Assembly: GCA_945890865.1 (NCBI GenBank)
Contig: CAMDDB010000002.1
Span: 198,019 to 262,018, forward strand
DNA from: Flavobacterium psychrophilum
GTDB lineage: Bacteria > Bacteroidota > Bacteroidia > Flavobacteriales > Flavobacteriaceae
Length of the DNA: 64,000 nucleotides
Reading direction: 5' to 3'
This document shows positions 1-9,200 of this stretch, piece by piece. Position numbers and translations under genes: made by a program. Below the pieces are notes generated by a model. That model worked only from the letters and a program-made list of their open reading frames with translations, searched no databases and had not been told where the DNA came from. Every line of letters starts with the position of its first letter. The stretch's first letter is position 1.

Positions 1-1404
1 AGCACTCATCACATCTTTGCTTCGATTTCCTTTCGCTAGCATAATCATGCTTCCACCAGCCGCTTGGAATTCGTCTACATACACATCCATTCTTCCTGCG
101 GTTGTGGGGCCAAAACTTCCCGATGGCATGCCGTCTGGAGTTTTTGCGGGACCTGCATAATATACGGGGTGATTTTTGAAATAGTCAGGCATTGGTTTTC
201 CAGCGTCTAATAATTCTTTGATTTTTGCATGCGCAATATCACGAGCTACAATCAACGTTCCGTTTAATTTTAATCGGGTTTTGATAGGATATTTTGATAA
301 TTTTGCTAAAATTTCCGCCATTGGTTTGTTCAAATCCACATCAACAGCTGGCTCTAAATGAGGGGCTGTTGTAGGTAAAAACTGCGCCGGATTGGTTTCT
401 AATTGTTCTAAGAAAATCCCGTCTTTTGTAATTTTTCCTTTGATGTTTCGATCTGCCGAACACGAAACGCCCATTCCAACAGGGCAAGATGCCGCATGAC
501 GTGGTAAGCGAATGACACGCACATCATGGGTTAAATATTTTCCACCAAACTGTGCTCCAATTTGACTTTCTTGGCAAATAATTTGTACTCTTTTTTCCCA
601 TTCCAAATCGCGAAACGCTTGACCCGACATGTTTCCAGAAGTAGGAAGATGGTCATAATATCCAGCCGAAGCTTTTTTCACGGCGGCTAAATTTGCTTCC
701 GCAGAAGTGCCACCAATTACTAAAGCCAAATGGTATGGAGGACAAGCCGCTGTTCCTAAATCCATAATGCGCTCACGAACAAATTCGTCTAACGATTTTT
801 CATTCAACAACGATTTTGTCTTTTGATATAAGAACGTTTTATTTGCCGAACCACCACCTTTTGTTAAAAATAAAAACTCATACGAATTCCCTTTTTTCGC
901 ATAAATATCAATTTGTGCGGGAAGATTTGAACCTGAGTTTTTTTCTTCAAACATCGAAATAGGAACTATTTGCGAATAACGAAGATTTTTATTTTGGTAC
1001 GTATTGTAAATTCCTTTTGACAACCATTCGCCATCATCCACACCGGTATAAACGCTTTCCCCTTTTTTGGCAACAACAATAGCCGTTCCGGTATCTTGGC
1101 ACGAAGGCAATTGTCCTTCTACCGCTACGGCAGCGTTTTGCAATAAATTATAAGCCACAAAACGATCGTTATCTGTTGCTTCAGGGTCTTCAATAATGTT
1201 TCGTAATTTTTGTAAATGTGCCGAACGCAACATAAACGAAACGTCCTCCATGGCTTCTTGCGCTAATAATTCTAATCCTTTTGGGTCCACCACTAAGATT
1301 TCTCTGTCGCCAAGTTGCTCTACTTTTACGTAATCGGAAGTTAATTTTTTGTATTCCGTATCGTCTTTTAAAATAGGATACGGGTCTTGATATAAAAAGT
1401 CCAT
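1..1404 (-). CDS. class I fumarate hydratase, partial (C-terminus beyond left edge)
   Basis: Class I fumarate hydratase, the oxygen-sensitive [4Fe-4S] enzyme that interconverts fumarate and malate in the TCA cycle. The frame is open from the ATG at 1404 to base 1, giving 468 codons with no stop, so the C-terminal end lies outside the window. The translation starts [12 protein letters not shown] and contains the family segments around [11 protein letters not shown] (first cluster cysteine), [35 protein letters not shown] (second cysteine) and, near the edge, [13 protein letters not shown]. Both the alpha- and beta-type regions are fused in one chain, as in FumA/FumB of enteric bacteria. The next gene to the right is co-directional but 76 bp away. 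The enzyme class is certain. Whether it prefers another hydroxy-acid cannot be told from the sequence. Confidence 0.93.
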   Translation of the reverse strand, partial: MDFLYQDPYPILKDDTEYKKLTSDYVKVEQLGDREILVVDPKGLELLAQEAMEDVSFMLRSAHLQKLRNIIEDPEATDNDRFVAYNLLQNAAVAVEGQLPSCQDTGTAIVVAKKGESVYTGVDDGEWLSKGIYNTYQNKNLRYSQIVPISMFEEKNSGSNLPAQIDIYAKKGNSYEFLFLTKGGGSANKTFLYQKTKSLLNEKSLDEFVRERIMDLGTAACPPYHLALVIGGTSAEANLAAVKKASAGYYDHLPTSGNMSGQAFRDLEWEKRVQIICQESQIGAQFGGKYLTHDVRVIRLPRHAASCPVGMGVSCSADRNIKGKITKDGIFLEQLETNPAQFLPTTAPHLEPAVDVDLNKPMAEILAKLSKYPIKTRLKLNGTLIVARDIAHAKIKELLDAGKPMPDYFKNHPVYYAGPAKTPDGMPSGSFGPTTAGRMDVYVDEFQAAGGSMIMLAKGNRSKDVMSA

Positions 1405-1480
1405 TGTGAGTAATTTTGAAAGGTAAAGTTACTGATTTTTGACGGGATTGGAAAAATGAAATGAGGTTATTTAGTATATC

Positions 1481-2920
1481 TTAAAAAAACCAACTCGCCA
1501 CAAAAATCGCTGTAATTACACAAATTAAATCTACTAAAAGCATCATCCCTAATGTATAACGTGTGTTTTTTACATTGATACTTCCAAAATAGACGGCAAT
1601 TACATAGAAAGTCGTTTCGGCACTGCACTGGAAAATACAGCTCAATCTTCCGGTTAAAGAATCGGGGCCAAATTGCTTCATGGCATCAATCATAAAACCA
1701 CGAGAACCACCCGAACTAAAGGGGCGCAACATGGCCACAGGCAATGAATCGGTGATTTCTTTTGCGACACCCAAATGCGCAAAAACAAACGAAATTCCGT
1801 AACTTATATTTTCAAAAAGGCCACTATTTCTAAACAAAGAAATAGCAACTAACATTCCCATTACATATGGGAAAATGGTTACTCCGGTTTTTAATCCGTT
1901 GTTGGCACCGGCTACAAACGTGTCAAAAATGGTTGTTTTTTGTTCAACGAATTTCTTTTCTTGAACAAAGGAAAATATCAAAGTTCCTCCGATGATTAGG
2001 ATCAATAATAATCCCGAAAGATTAGAAGTAAAGTAATTTTTGCCAATTAAATCTAAACTGTTTACGTAAAATAATAATCCAACAATGGCTCCGATTACCC
2101 CCATTAAAACCGCTAGTAACGAAGCGCTTTTAAAATTCACTTTTTGTTTAATTCCAACCAATATAAAAGCGGCAATGGTGCCTACAAAAGAAGTAATAAT
2201 ACAAGGTAACATTACATCGGCAGGATTGGCAGCGTTTTCGGCAGCGCGGTATCCAATTATGGAGGTTGGGATTAAAGTTAAACCTGCTGCGTGCAAACAC
2301 ATAAACATGATTTGGGCGTCACTAGCACGGTCTTTATCTTCGTTGAGCTCTTGTAAACTTTGCATGGCTTTTAATCCAAAAGGAGTTGCCGCAGAATCCA
2401 ATCCTAAAAAGTTCGCTGCAAAATTCAATGTCATGTAGGAAATTGATTCGTGGTTTTTTGGAATAGAAGGGAATACTTTAGCAAATAATGGGCTTAGTTT
2501 TCTGGCCAAACGCTCGGAAGCACCAGAAATAATTAGCAATTGCATAATTCCACAGAAAAATGACAAATAAGCCATTAAAGGAAGAATCAAATCAAACAAA
2601 CTGCTTTTGGTCATGGGCAACAAGCCGTCTGCTTTTTGTTTTCCGCTGTATATTTTTACGGTTTGGTTATTGTAAACATAAGTGGTGTCGGCGTCAGCTT
2701 CATTTGAATTGCTAATGAATGTTTTGTCTTCTGCTATCTGCAAACTATCTTGCACAAATTGAGGAATTTCTTTTATATATTTTTCGCCAATTAAAAGGGG
2801 CTCCCCTTGTTTGCCATTCAGCACATAATCGATGGAATAATATTGTGAAGAAAACAATCCGAAAACAATAAAAAAGATAGAAGATATAAATATCACTAAC
2901 CAAAATCTGCTTAAAACCAT
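1481..2920 (-). CDS. nucleoside recognition domain (SpmA/SpmB-fusion) membrane protein
   Basis: A 479-residue polytopic inner-membrane protein that fuses two Gate/nucleoside-recognition domains. The N-terminal half carries the SpmA-like segment NFAANFLGLDSAATPFG and the C-terminal half the SpmB-like segment around FVAGANNGLKTGVTIFPYV. In Bacillus these are two separate spore maturation proteins. Non-sporulating Bacteroidota carry the fused form, whose substrate is not known. An N-terminal membrane segment is followed by a soluble loop of about 80 residues (roughly 25-105) that is probably periplasmic. The ATG at 2918-2920 is the only good start. The gene stands alone between fumarase and the divergent subtilase. 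The family call is firm; the function is open. Confidence 0.85.
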   Translation of the reverse strand: MVLSRFWLVIFISSIFFIVFGLFSSQYYSIDYVLNGKQGEPLLIGEKYIKEIPQFVQDSLQIAEDKTFISNSNEADADTTYVYNNQTVKIYSGKQKADGLLPMTKSSLFDLILPLMAYLSFFCGIMQLLIISGASERLARKLSPLFAKVFPSIPKNHESISYMTLNFAANFLGLDSAATPFGLKAMQSLQELNEDKDRASDAQIMFMCLHAAGLTLIPTSIIGYRAAENAANPADVMLPCIITSFVGTIAAFILVGIKQKVNFKSASLLAVLMGVIGAIVGLLFYVNSLDLIGKNYFTSNLSGLLLILIIGGTLIFSFVQEKKFVEQKTTIFDTFVAGANNGLKTGVTIFPYVMGMLVAISLFRNSGLFENISYGISFVFAHLGVAKEITDSLPVAMLRPFSSGGSRGFMIDAMKQFGPDSLTGRLSCIFQCSAETTFYVIAVYFGSINVKNTRYTLGMMLLVDLICVITAIFVASWFF

Positions 2921-3058
2921 AGAGTATATTTTTTGTAAATGTAAAATTAAATAATCATATAGATAAAAATCATGTTTAAAATGTAGATTTTTTTCAATAT
3001 GTCTAAAAAAGAGAGTAAATTAGCTTTTCAATTATTCAAAACAATAAAAAAAAGAATC

Positions 3059-6007
3059 ATGAAGCCATATTTATTTTTAATTTTTTTCTTTTCTGGGTTA
3101 ATCGGGAACGCTCAAAATGCGCAGCAAGCCCAAGAAATCATAAAAGAGTATGACTTAAATGCAATAAAACAGCACCAAAATAAAATAAAAACGCTTGAGG
3201 ATAAAGACAAGGCATTTGCAATTGAAACCGCAAATAAAAATGGCTGGCCCATAAGAACAGTTTTGGAAAATGGAGGTGTTGAAGAACTAATAAAAATTGG
3301 CCCTAAAGGGTTTCCTATTTATAGAAGAACAGACAATGTTGATGCGGCGGTTTCAACACGTACAAATTTCATTAATTCGGGCGGTAATTTAGGATTAAAT
3401 ATAGATGGTCAAGGCATGGTTGCCCGAGTTTGGGATGGAGGAACTGTTAGACGAACGCATAATGGATTTGGATCACGCGTACAAACCGTTGATGATGCTA
3501 GTGGCACAACTTTTAGCGATCACGCTACACATGTTACCGGAACCATTATCGCTACGCCATGGAGCGTTGCTACAGAGAATATAAAAGGAATGGCGCCGTT
3601 GGCTTCTGCAAAAACATTTAATTGGACAAATGACGAGTCTGAAGCATTGTCTGAAGCAGCCCTTGGAATGTTGGTTTCAAACCACTCCTATGGCGTTGCT
3701 GTTGCAGCTACAGTTCCAGCTTGGTATATTGGTTCTTATGTTGATTCTTCAAGAGATTGGGACCAAATAGCATATTCAGCACCATTTTATTTACCTGTTT
3801 TTTCGGCAGGAAATGACGGGAATAACAATTTAAACGCGACGCCGATTGCACCAGGTTTTGATAAATTAATTGGTGATAAAGTGGCCAAAAATGTATTAAC
3901 AGTTGCTAATTCTAGTGATGCAATTATTTTTCCAGATGGAACATTAGCCAGTGTTACGCTTAGTAGTGATAGCAGTCAAGGCCCAACAGACGATAGAAGA
4001 ATAAAGCCCGATATTGCTGGAAATGGACAAGGATTAACTTCTTTAACCGCAACTAGCAATACTTCAACTAATACTTTTTCGGGCACTTCAATGGCAGCGC
4101 CTAATGTTTCAGGTACCTTATTGTTATTACAACAGTTTCATTATTCTTTGCACAATGTTTTCATGAAGGCAGCAACCTTAAAAGGGCTTGCTTGTCATAC
4201 TGCCGATGATGCAGGTAATGTTGGTCCAGATCCTAGATTTGGATGGGGCTTATTAAATGCAAAAAAAGCCGCGGAGACCATAAGAGACAATGGGTTAAAT
4301 TCTTGGGTTTCAGAAAATGTTTTAAATCAAGGACAATCTTATACGATTACCGCTAGTTCTAGCGGTGGATCAAACAATCCATTAATAGCTTCAATTACAT
4401 GGACGGATCTTCCAGGAGTTGCAAATGACGGAACTCGACCGGCTAACGATCCAACGAAGGCATTAGTAAATGATCTAGATATTCGAATTTCAAACGGTTC
4501 TACAACCTACTTCCCTTGGAAATTGCAAAATAATCCTACCGATTTAGCGGTAAGAACGGGCGATAATGATTTGGATAACGTGGAAGTCATCAAAATAGAT
4601 GCGCCCACTGCAGGAGATTATACCATAACCATAAGCCATAAAGGAAATTTGAATACGGGATCTCAAAACTATTCTTTAGTTATTACCGGGGCTTCCTCAA
4701 GTATTGCAATCACTTCAAAATCGCCAGATGTTGTGGCATGTTCAAATCAAAATGCGGTATATACATTTGACTATAAACAAACAGGAACAACAACGACTAA
4801 TTTTACGCCGCTAGGATTACCTGCAGGAGCCACCGCGACAATTGCTCCACTATCATTAAGTGCAAATGGAGTAGTTACTATGACAATTTCAAATATTTCA
4901 GCCGTACAACCTGGAATTTATGATATTGGTATCCAAGCATCCAATGGAACAGAAACAGAAACTAGGTATAAAAAACTAACTGTTTATTCAACTTCTTTTG
5001 AGCCGATTGCGTTGCTTACTCCCGCTAATAACTCCATTAGTGTTGGTAGTTCAGTCGCTTTAGATTGGTCTTCCAATTTTAATTCTGAAAGCTACAATCT
5101 GCAAGTTTCTACAAGACAAGATTTTACATCATTTCACACAAATATTGACTTAACAGATTCTAGATATTTACTTACTAATCTTGCTTCTGAAACGAGATAT
5201 TATTGGAGAGTTATTCCATCCAATAGATGTAATGCAGCCACAACTGTTGCTTCTCAAACCTTTAGTACAGGTATTATTACCTGTAATCTTGTATTCTCTG
5301 CAACTGATTTTTCTAATGCTGCGATTGATGTGGTTGCAAATAGCACGGCCTCTGTTCCTATCGTTGTTTCTGGAGGAATTACAGTTGCAGATTTGAATGT
5401 AGCTTTAAATATAACACACACATGGATTGGCGATATGATTATTACTTTATCTGGCCCTGTTTCAATCGGAAGGCCTCAGATCATATTATTTAATCAGCCC
5501 TGTATTGGCACGGGTCCTACCTACCCAGATATTCAGGCAACACTGGATGATTCAGGCCTAACTATCAGTTGTGCGGAAGTTTCACCCGTTGTGAGTGGCA
5601 CAATTAGACCCTTTGAAAGCTTATCAAGTATCAATGGGTTAATTGCTGATGGAACCTGGACTTTAAATGTATTAGATGTTGGAAATCAAGATGGAGGAAC
5701 GATTAATTCGGTCTCATTAAATTTTTGTAAAGTGACACCTTCTGCATTAAGTTCAAGCACTAATGTATTAAATTCTTTAAGAGTTTATCCAAATCCAACA
5801 AACGAAATCATTAATATTGATCTCGGGGATGTTACAGGAGAGACAACCTATGAATTGTTTGACGTGCAAGGAAGAAAAGTAAACGCTAAGGTTTCTTCCA
5901 CAAATTTCGAGACATTAAATGTTGAAAATTTATCCGAAGGTATTTATATGCTAAAAATTCAAAACGGAAGTGACAAGACAACAAAAAAAGTTGTGATTAA
6001 CAAATAA
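3059..6007 (+). CDS. secreted S8 subtilase with P-domain and T9SS sorting domain
   Basis: A 982-residue secreted serine endopeptidase. The start chosen (3059) begins with the signal peptide MKPYLFLIFFFSGLIGNAQ; an in-frame ATG 60 bp upstream would add a charged leader and bury it. A propeptide-like region is followed by the S8 catalytic domain, with Asp126 in VWDGG, His155 in DHATHVTG and Ser344 in GTSMAAP. After this come a jelly-roll domain, a fibronectin-like domain (around PANNSISVGSSVALDWS), a proprotein-convertase P-domain (ITHTWIGDMIITLSGP through GTWTLNVLDVG) and, in the last 80 residues, a type A T9SS sorting domain with VYPNPTNE and a basic end TKKVVINK. The protein is expected to cross the outer membrane through the T9SS. 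A bidirectional terminator follows directly. The native substrate is unknown. Confidence 0.93.
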   Translation: MKPYLFLIFFFSGLIGNAQNAQQAQEIIKEYDLNAIKQHQNKIKTLEDKDKAFAIETANKNGWPIRTVLENGGVEELIKIGPKGFPIYRRTDNVDAAVSTRTNFINSGGNLGLNIDGQGMVARVWDGGTVRRTHNGFGSRVQTVDDASGTTFSDHATHVTGTIIATPWSVATENIKGMAPLASAKTFNWTNDESEALSEAALGMLVSNHSYGVAVAATVPAWYIGSYVDSSRDWDQIAYSAPFYLPVFSAGNDGNNNLNATPIAPGFDKLIGDKVAKNVLTVANSSDAIIFPDGTLASVTLSSDSSQGPTDDRRIKPDIAGNGQGLTSLTATSNTSTNTFSGTSMAAPNVSGTLLLLQQFHYSLHNVFMKAATLKGLACHTADDAGNVGPDPRFGWGLLNAKKAAETIRDNGLNSWVSENVLNQGQSYTITASSSGGSNNPLIASITWTDLPGVANDGTRPANDPTKALVNDLDIRISNGSTTYFPWKLQNNPTDLAVRTGDNDLDNVEVIKIDAPTAGDYTITISHKGNLNTGSQNYSLVITGASSSIAITSKSPDVVACSNQNAVYTFDYKQTGTTTTNFTPLGLPAGATATIAPLSLSANGVVTMTISNISAVQPGIYDIGIQASNGTETETRYKKLTVYSTSFEPIALLTPANNSISVGSSVALDWSSNFNSESYNLQVSTRQDFTSFHTNIDLTDSRYLLTNLASETRYYWRVIPSNRCNAATTVASQTFSTGIITCNLVFSATDFSNAAIDVVANSTASVPIVVSGGITVADLNVALNITHTWIGDMIITLSGPVSIGRPQIILFNQPCIGTGPTYPDIQATLDDSGLTISCAEVSPVVSGTIRPFESLSSINGLIADGTWTLNVLDVGNQDGGTINSVSLNFCKVTPSALSSSTNVLNSLRVYPNPTNEIINIDLGDVTGETTYELFDVQGRKVNAKVSSTNFETLNVENLSEGIYMLKIQNGSDKTTKKVVINK

Positions 6008-6023
6008 TCTGCGCTATTTTAAT

Positions 6024-6054
6024 AAAAAAGGGAGCCAAACGGCTCCCTTTTTTA
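6024..6054. terminator. bidirectional intrinsic terminator
   Basis: The stem GGGAGCC/GGCTCCC with an AAAC loop is flanked by A-run and T-run, so it can work for both strands. It separates the subtilase gene (+) from the convergent exonuclease gene (-), whose stop codon overlaps its right side. Confidence 0.9.
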
Positions 6055-6765
6055 TACGTGAATTATTTCGTCGTCAATTAATAATTCTTCTCTTCTAAAG
6101 CGAAGAAAAATTTGCGCCACAGCTATGACATCTTTTTCGCAATACGTAATAATTCGATCGATATCTTTTTCCTCATAATATACTCGAGCTACTTCACTGC
6201 CATCAATATCATCTTTTGGAGAAGGCACTCCCAGTACTTTGGTCAATAATTTTAAAGAAGTGAAATGCTTATAATCGCCAAATTTCCATAATTCCAAAGT
6301 GTCTAAATGCGGAACTTCCCATGGTTTTTTCCCAAATAAATTGAGTTTGCTGGGCAACGAAATGCTGTTAATAATCATTCTTCTAGCGATGAACGGAATA
6401 TCAAATTCTTTGGCATTATGACCACAGAGTAAATGTTGGGGGCCATTAAAATGAGTAGTTAACAAATTTGAAAAATCATTCAGAATTTTTTTTTCATCAC
6501 CCCAAAAACTGGTGACTCTAAAATTTCGAATATCGGCTTTGTTGACAAAATAACCTACTGAAATGGTGATGATTTTGCCAAATTCGGCCCAAATACCAGC
6601 TCGTTCATAAAACGCTTCTGCCGAGATTTCGTCCTTTCTTTGATATTGTGTTTTTTGCTCCCAAAATTGACGTAAATCTTCGTCTAATTGGTCATAATGT
6701 TGCTGTTCGGGAACAGTTTCAATATCTATAAACAAGATATTGTTGAGGGGTGTTTTTTGAATCAT
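6052..6765 (-). CDS. 3'-5' exonuclease, DEDDy (PolB-like proofreading) family
   Basis: A 237-residue stand-alone exonuclease of the RNase H fold. ExoI carries Asp and Glu in FIDIETVPEQ near the N-terminus, ExoII is HNAKEFDIPFI and ExoIII is the Tyr-x(3)-Asp pattern YCEKDVIA, so all four acidic residues and the Tyr are present. No polymerase domain is attached. The family resembles the proofreading domain of family B polymerases and probably trims DNA or RNA 3' ends in the cytoplasm. It lies 18 bp downstream of the serine hydrolase gene and may share its transcript. It ends inside the terminator shared with the subtilase gene. The exact substrate is unknown. Confidence 0.85.
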   Translation of the reverse strand: MIQKTPLNNILFIDIETVPEQQHYDQLDEDLRQFWEQKTQYQRKDEISAEAFYERAGIWAEFGKIITISVGYFVNKADIRNFRVTSFWGDEKKILNDFSNLLTTHFNGPQHLLCGHNAKEFDIPFIARRMIINSISLPSKLNLFGKKPWEVPHLDTLELWKFGDYKHFTSLKLLTKVLGVPSPKDDIDGSEVARVYYEEKDIDRIITYCEKDVIAVAQIFLRFRREELLIDDEIIHV

Positions 6766-6783
6766 TTTTACTATTTTAGGGGG

Positions 6784-7950
6784 TTATCGAATTTTATTTT
6801 TGGATGCCAACATTTTATAGGTTTCAGCAACATAGGTATATAAATCATTGCTGTGCGGATCTTTTTTGGATTGTAACCCTTTTAAATGTCCTAAGCGTAC
6901 AATGATTAATTGGTCTTCCGGAATCACAATGACAAATTGTCCCAAGTGACCTCGCATGTAGTATAATTTCTTGCCCGAAATGGAATGCATCCACCATCCA
7001 TAGCCATATTGAACCGATTCTTTAAAACGGGGTGTAATGCATTTTTTAACAAAGGCAGGGTCCAAAAGTTGTTGCCCGTTCCACTGCCCGTTTTGCATAT
7101 ACAATTTCCCAAATCGTGCCAAATCGCGTGCATTGCTTGCAATACAACAATAGGCTTTTTCTGTACCGTCGGGTGCATGATCCAATTGCCATAAAGCTTC
7201 ATTTTCTGCTCCCATGGGTTGCCAAAAGTGTTTTGACACATAATGGGACAAATATTCTCCCGTTGCTTTTTCAATGCACATGGCCAGTAATTGGGTGGCA
7301 CCACTTAAATATTTAAAGGATTGTCCGGGTTTTTCATGGATGTTCAATCCGAGAATGACGTTGTTTAAATCATCATCAAAATATGCACGTGTCACTATAG
7401 AAAAAGGGCTATAGTATTTTTCGTCCCAACTCAAGCCTGAGGCCATTGAAGCCAAATCTCCAACGGTTACCTCTTGAGCATATTTTCCTTTTAGTTCCGG
7501 AAAAAAATCGACCACTTTTTGATCTAAATTTTTGATTTTTCTTTCCATAATGGCTTTTCCGAGCGCCATAGTCACCACGCTTTTGGCCATGGAAAACGAA
7601 TTGGTTTTCGAATTTTTGGTAAAGCCATCGAAATAACTTTCATGCCAAATACTATCATTTTTTATAATAACAAAGGCAACCGTTTTTAATTCTTGGTGCG
7701 TTTTTTCAAGCGTTTCAGTTGCCTTGCCAGTGTTGTAGTCTTTAGCAATTGCCCATGGCTGAGCAATGCCTTTTTTTATTTTGCGATTTGGAAATTCTTT
7801 GTAATCTTCTAAAAAAGCGGTGGTATGCCCTTTTAAATAAACGGTTTTCACGGCGCGTAATAAATAATCAACATCAAATAGATACAGTATAACAATAAGG
7901 GCTGTAAAACCAACTGCTACCCACTTTAGTAATTTTTGCAAGAATTTCAT
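6784..7950 (-). CDS. serine hydrolase, beta-lactamase/PBP class C fold
   Basis: A 388-residue protein with an N-terminal membrane anchor (about residues 8-26) and a periplasmic class C beta-lactamase-like domain. The nucleophile motif S-x-x-K is SMAK (Ser120, Lys123). A Tyr-containing second motif (FKYLSGAT) and a C-terminal H-x-G motif (GHLGQF) follow. The family includes esterases, D-aminopeptidases and DD-peptidase relatives, and few members act on beta-lactams, so no resistance role should be read into it. A longer frame would begin at TTG 7956; the ATG at 7948-7950 is preferred. The gene sits between the alkyltransferase gene and the exonuclease gene on the same strand. Confidence 0.85.
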   Translation of the reverse strand: MKFLQKLLKWVAVGFTALIVILYLFDVDYLLRAVKTVYLKGHTTAFLEDYKEFPNRKIKKGIAQPWAIAKDYNTGKATETLEKTHQELKTVAFVIIKNDSIWHESYFDGFTKNSKTNSFSMAKSVVTMALGKAIMERKIKNLDQKVVDFFPELKGKYAQEVTVGDLASMASGLSWDEKYYSPFSIVTRAYFDDDLNNVILGLNIHEKPGQSFKYLSGATQLLAMCIEKATGEYLSHYVSKHFWQPMGAENEALWQLDHAPDGTEKAYCCIASNARDLARFGKLYMQNGQWNGQQLLDPAFVKKCITPRFKESVQYGYGWWMHSISGKKLYYMRGHLGQFVIVIPEDQLIIVRLGHLKGLQSKKDPHSNDLYTYVAETYKMLASKNKIR

Positions 7951-8003
7951 TGACAAATTTGTATGGTATTGTGGTATAAAAATAGAAAAAACTTGGATTG
8001 GAT

Positions 8004-8486
8004 TTAAAAAAGGAATAACAAACTTTTTTGATTCGATGGCTTTTCATGTTCCAGCAACCATTTTTTGCGCCACAGGCCTCCAGCATATCCAGTTAGCGAT
8101 CCGTCGGAACCAATTACGCGATGACAAGGAATTACGATCCATAGAGGATTTTTCGCATTTGCAGCTGCAACCGCACGAACTGCCTTCATGTCTCCGACCT
8201 TTTTTGCCAAATCAAGATAGGAATAAGTAGTTCCAAAAGGAATCTTCGACAATTCATCCCAAACTTTTTGCTGAAAATCGGTTCCTATAGAATGAAGGGG
8301 AAATGAAAAATGCGTTCTTTTTCCTTCAAAATATTCTTGCAGTTGGAGCACAGCATCTCTTAATTTTTCAGGAATTTCATGGGAAATTTCCAATGCCTCT
8401 TCGACAACTTCAATTTTAGTGACACCTATTTCATCAGAATAAATTACTGTAGTACCGATAGGAGATTGAATGATTGCTTTTTCCAT
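8004..8486 (-). CDS. ogt: methylated-DNA-[protein]-cysteine S-methyltransferase
   Basis: A 160-residue suicidal DNA repair protein that moves methyl or alkyl groups from O6 of guanine to its own cysteine. The active-site motif PCHRVIG is intact, preceded by the helix-turn-helix region (IPFGTTYSYLDLAKKVG) and followed by GYAGGLWRKKWLL, all in the usual order. The ATG at 8484-8486 (MEKAIIQSPIG) is chosen because the upstream alternative (8507) would start inside the terminator hairpin of the preceding gene. The protein is of the Ogt type, with no Ada regulatory domain. The gap to the next gene is 53 bp. Confidence 0.93.
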   Translation of the reverse strand: MEKAIIQSPIGTTVIYSDEIGVTKIEVVEEALEISHEIPEKLRDAVLQLQEYFEGKRTHFSFPLHSIGTDFQQKVWDELSKIPFGTTYSYLDLAKKVGDMKAVRAVAAANAKNPLWIVIPCHRVIGSDGSLTGYAGGLWRKKWLLEHEKPSNQKSLLFLF

Positions 8487-8497
8487 TTGTAAATATA

Positions 8498-8529
8498 AAA
8501 AAACCATCTGATTCTTCAGATGGTTTTTT
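8498..8529. terminator. intrinsic terminator
   Basis: A perfect 14-bp stem (AAAAAACCATCTGA and its complement) with a TTCT loop and T-rich flanks on both sides. It ends transcription of the DUF1573 gene (-), and the ogt start lies just beyond it. Confidence 0.9.
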
Positions 8530-8555
8530 CAAGATGAAAAAAAGTTGAATTATAA

Positions 8556-9056
8556 TTATGATTTAATTTCTGTTTTTTTGTCTGTATCAGCAGGAGGAGC
8601 AGTTTCAATTACTTTTCCTTTAAATGATAAAGTCTTCATGGCTTCAGCGCCACCTTCATTAGTCATTACTGTTACAGATTTTTGAAATGGAGCCGCAGAA
8701 GCTGCATTAAAAGTAGCGGCAACCATTCCTTTTTCTCCAGGTTTGATAGGAGTTTTAGTATAGTTTGCAGCAGTACAACCACAAGCGGGTTTAACACTAG
8801 TAATTAAAATAGTTTCTTTGGTATTATTAGTAAATGTAAATTCATACGTAGCAGGAATCCCTTTAGGAATATCGCCAAAATCATGCATTTCTTGATCCCA
8901 TTTCACAACAGATTGTTTAGGAGCTGGAGCTGGTGGTGGGGGTGGAGCAGGAACAGTTACTTGAGCAGGCGCTTTTTCTGTTTTAGCTTCTTTAACTTGA
9001 GCAAATGAAGCACTAGCGATAAATAATGCTACAATTGATAATTTAATCGATTTCAT
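8556..9056 (-). CDS. DUF1573 secreted protein
   Basis: A 166-residue exported protein. The signal peptide (MKSIKLSIVALFIASASFA) is followed by a Pro-rich linker of alternating Pro and Ala (about residues 36-47) and a DUF1573 domain. That domain is an MSP/ASPM-like immunoglobulin fold, seen here in HDFGDIPKGIPATYEFTFTN and the conserved PACGCT segment. The family is widespread in Bacteroidota and is thought to be periplasmic; its role is not established. The gene is transcribed alone, divergently from the two-component pair, and ends at a strong terminator. Confidence 0.88.
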   Translation of the reverse strand: MKSIKLSIVALFIASASFAQVKEAKTEKAPAQVTVPAPPPPPAPAPKQSVVKWDQEMHDFGDIPKGIPATYEFTFTNNTKETILITSVKPACGCTAANYTKTPIKPGEKGMVAATFNAASAAPFQKSVTVMTNEGGAEAMKTLSFKGKVIETAPPADTDKKTEIKS

Positions 9057-9200
9057 GCGTATTATATTTTTAGTTATTTTAATTTTGTGTTACAAATCTA
9101 TGCAATCCTTAAAAAGGAGATGTTAATCACATTTAAATGATTGTTAACAAGTTGTTAATGGTGGTTTTTGCCGTTAATTTTTTGTAATATCGAAGTCACT

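Noticed and set aside
2085-2438. 117-codon open frame on the plus strand
   Set aside because: It lies wholly antisense to the SpmA/SpmB-fusion gene, which has clear family motifs. The frame has no start context or homology that I recognise.
5181-5396. 71-codon open frame inside the subtilase gene
   Set aside because: Out-of-frame shadow with low-complexity Leu-rich translation; the in-frame subtilase P-domain is well supported.
6784-7950. Beta-lactam resistance gene
   Set aside because: Only the fold and the SxxK motif are shared. The N-terminal anchor and the other motifs fit the broad serine hydrolase family better.
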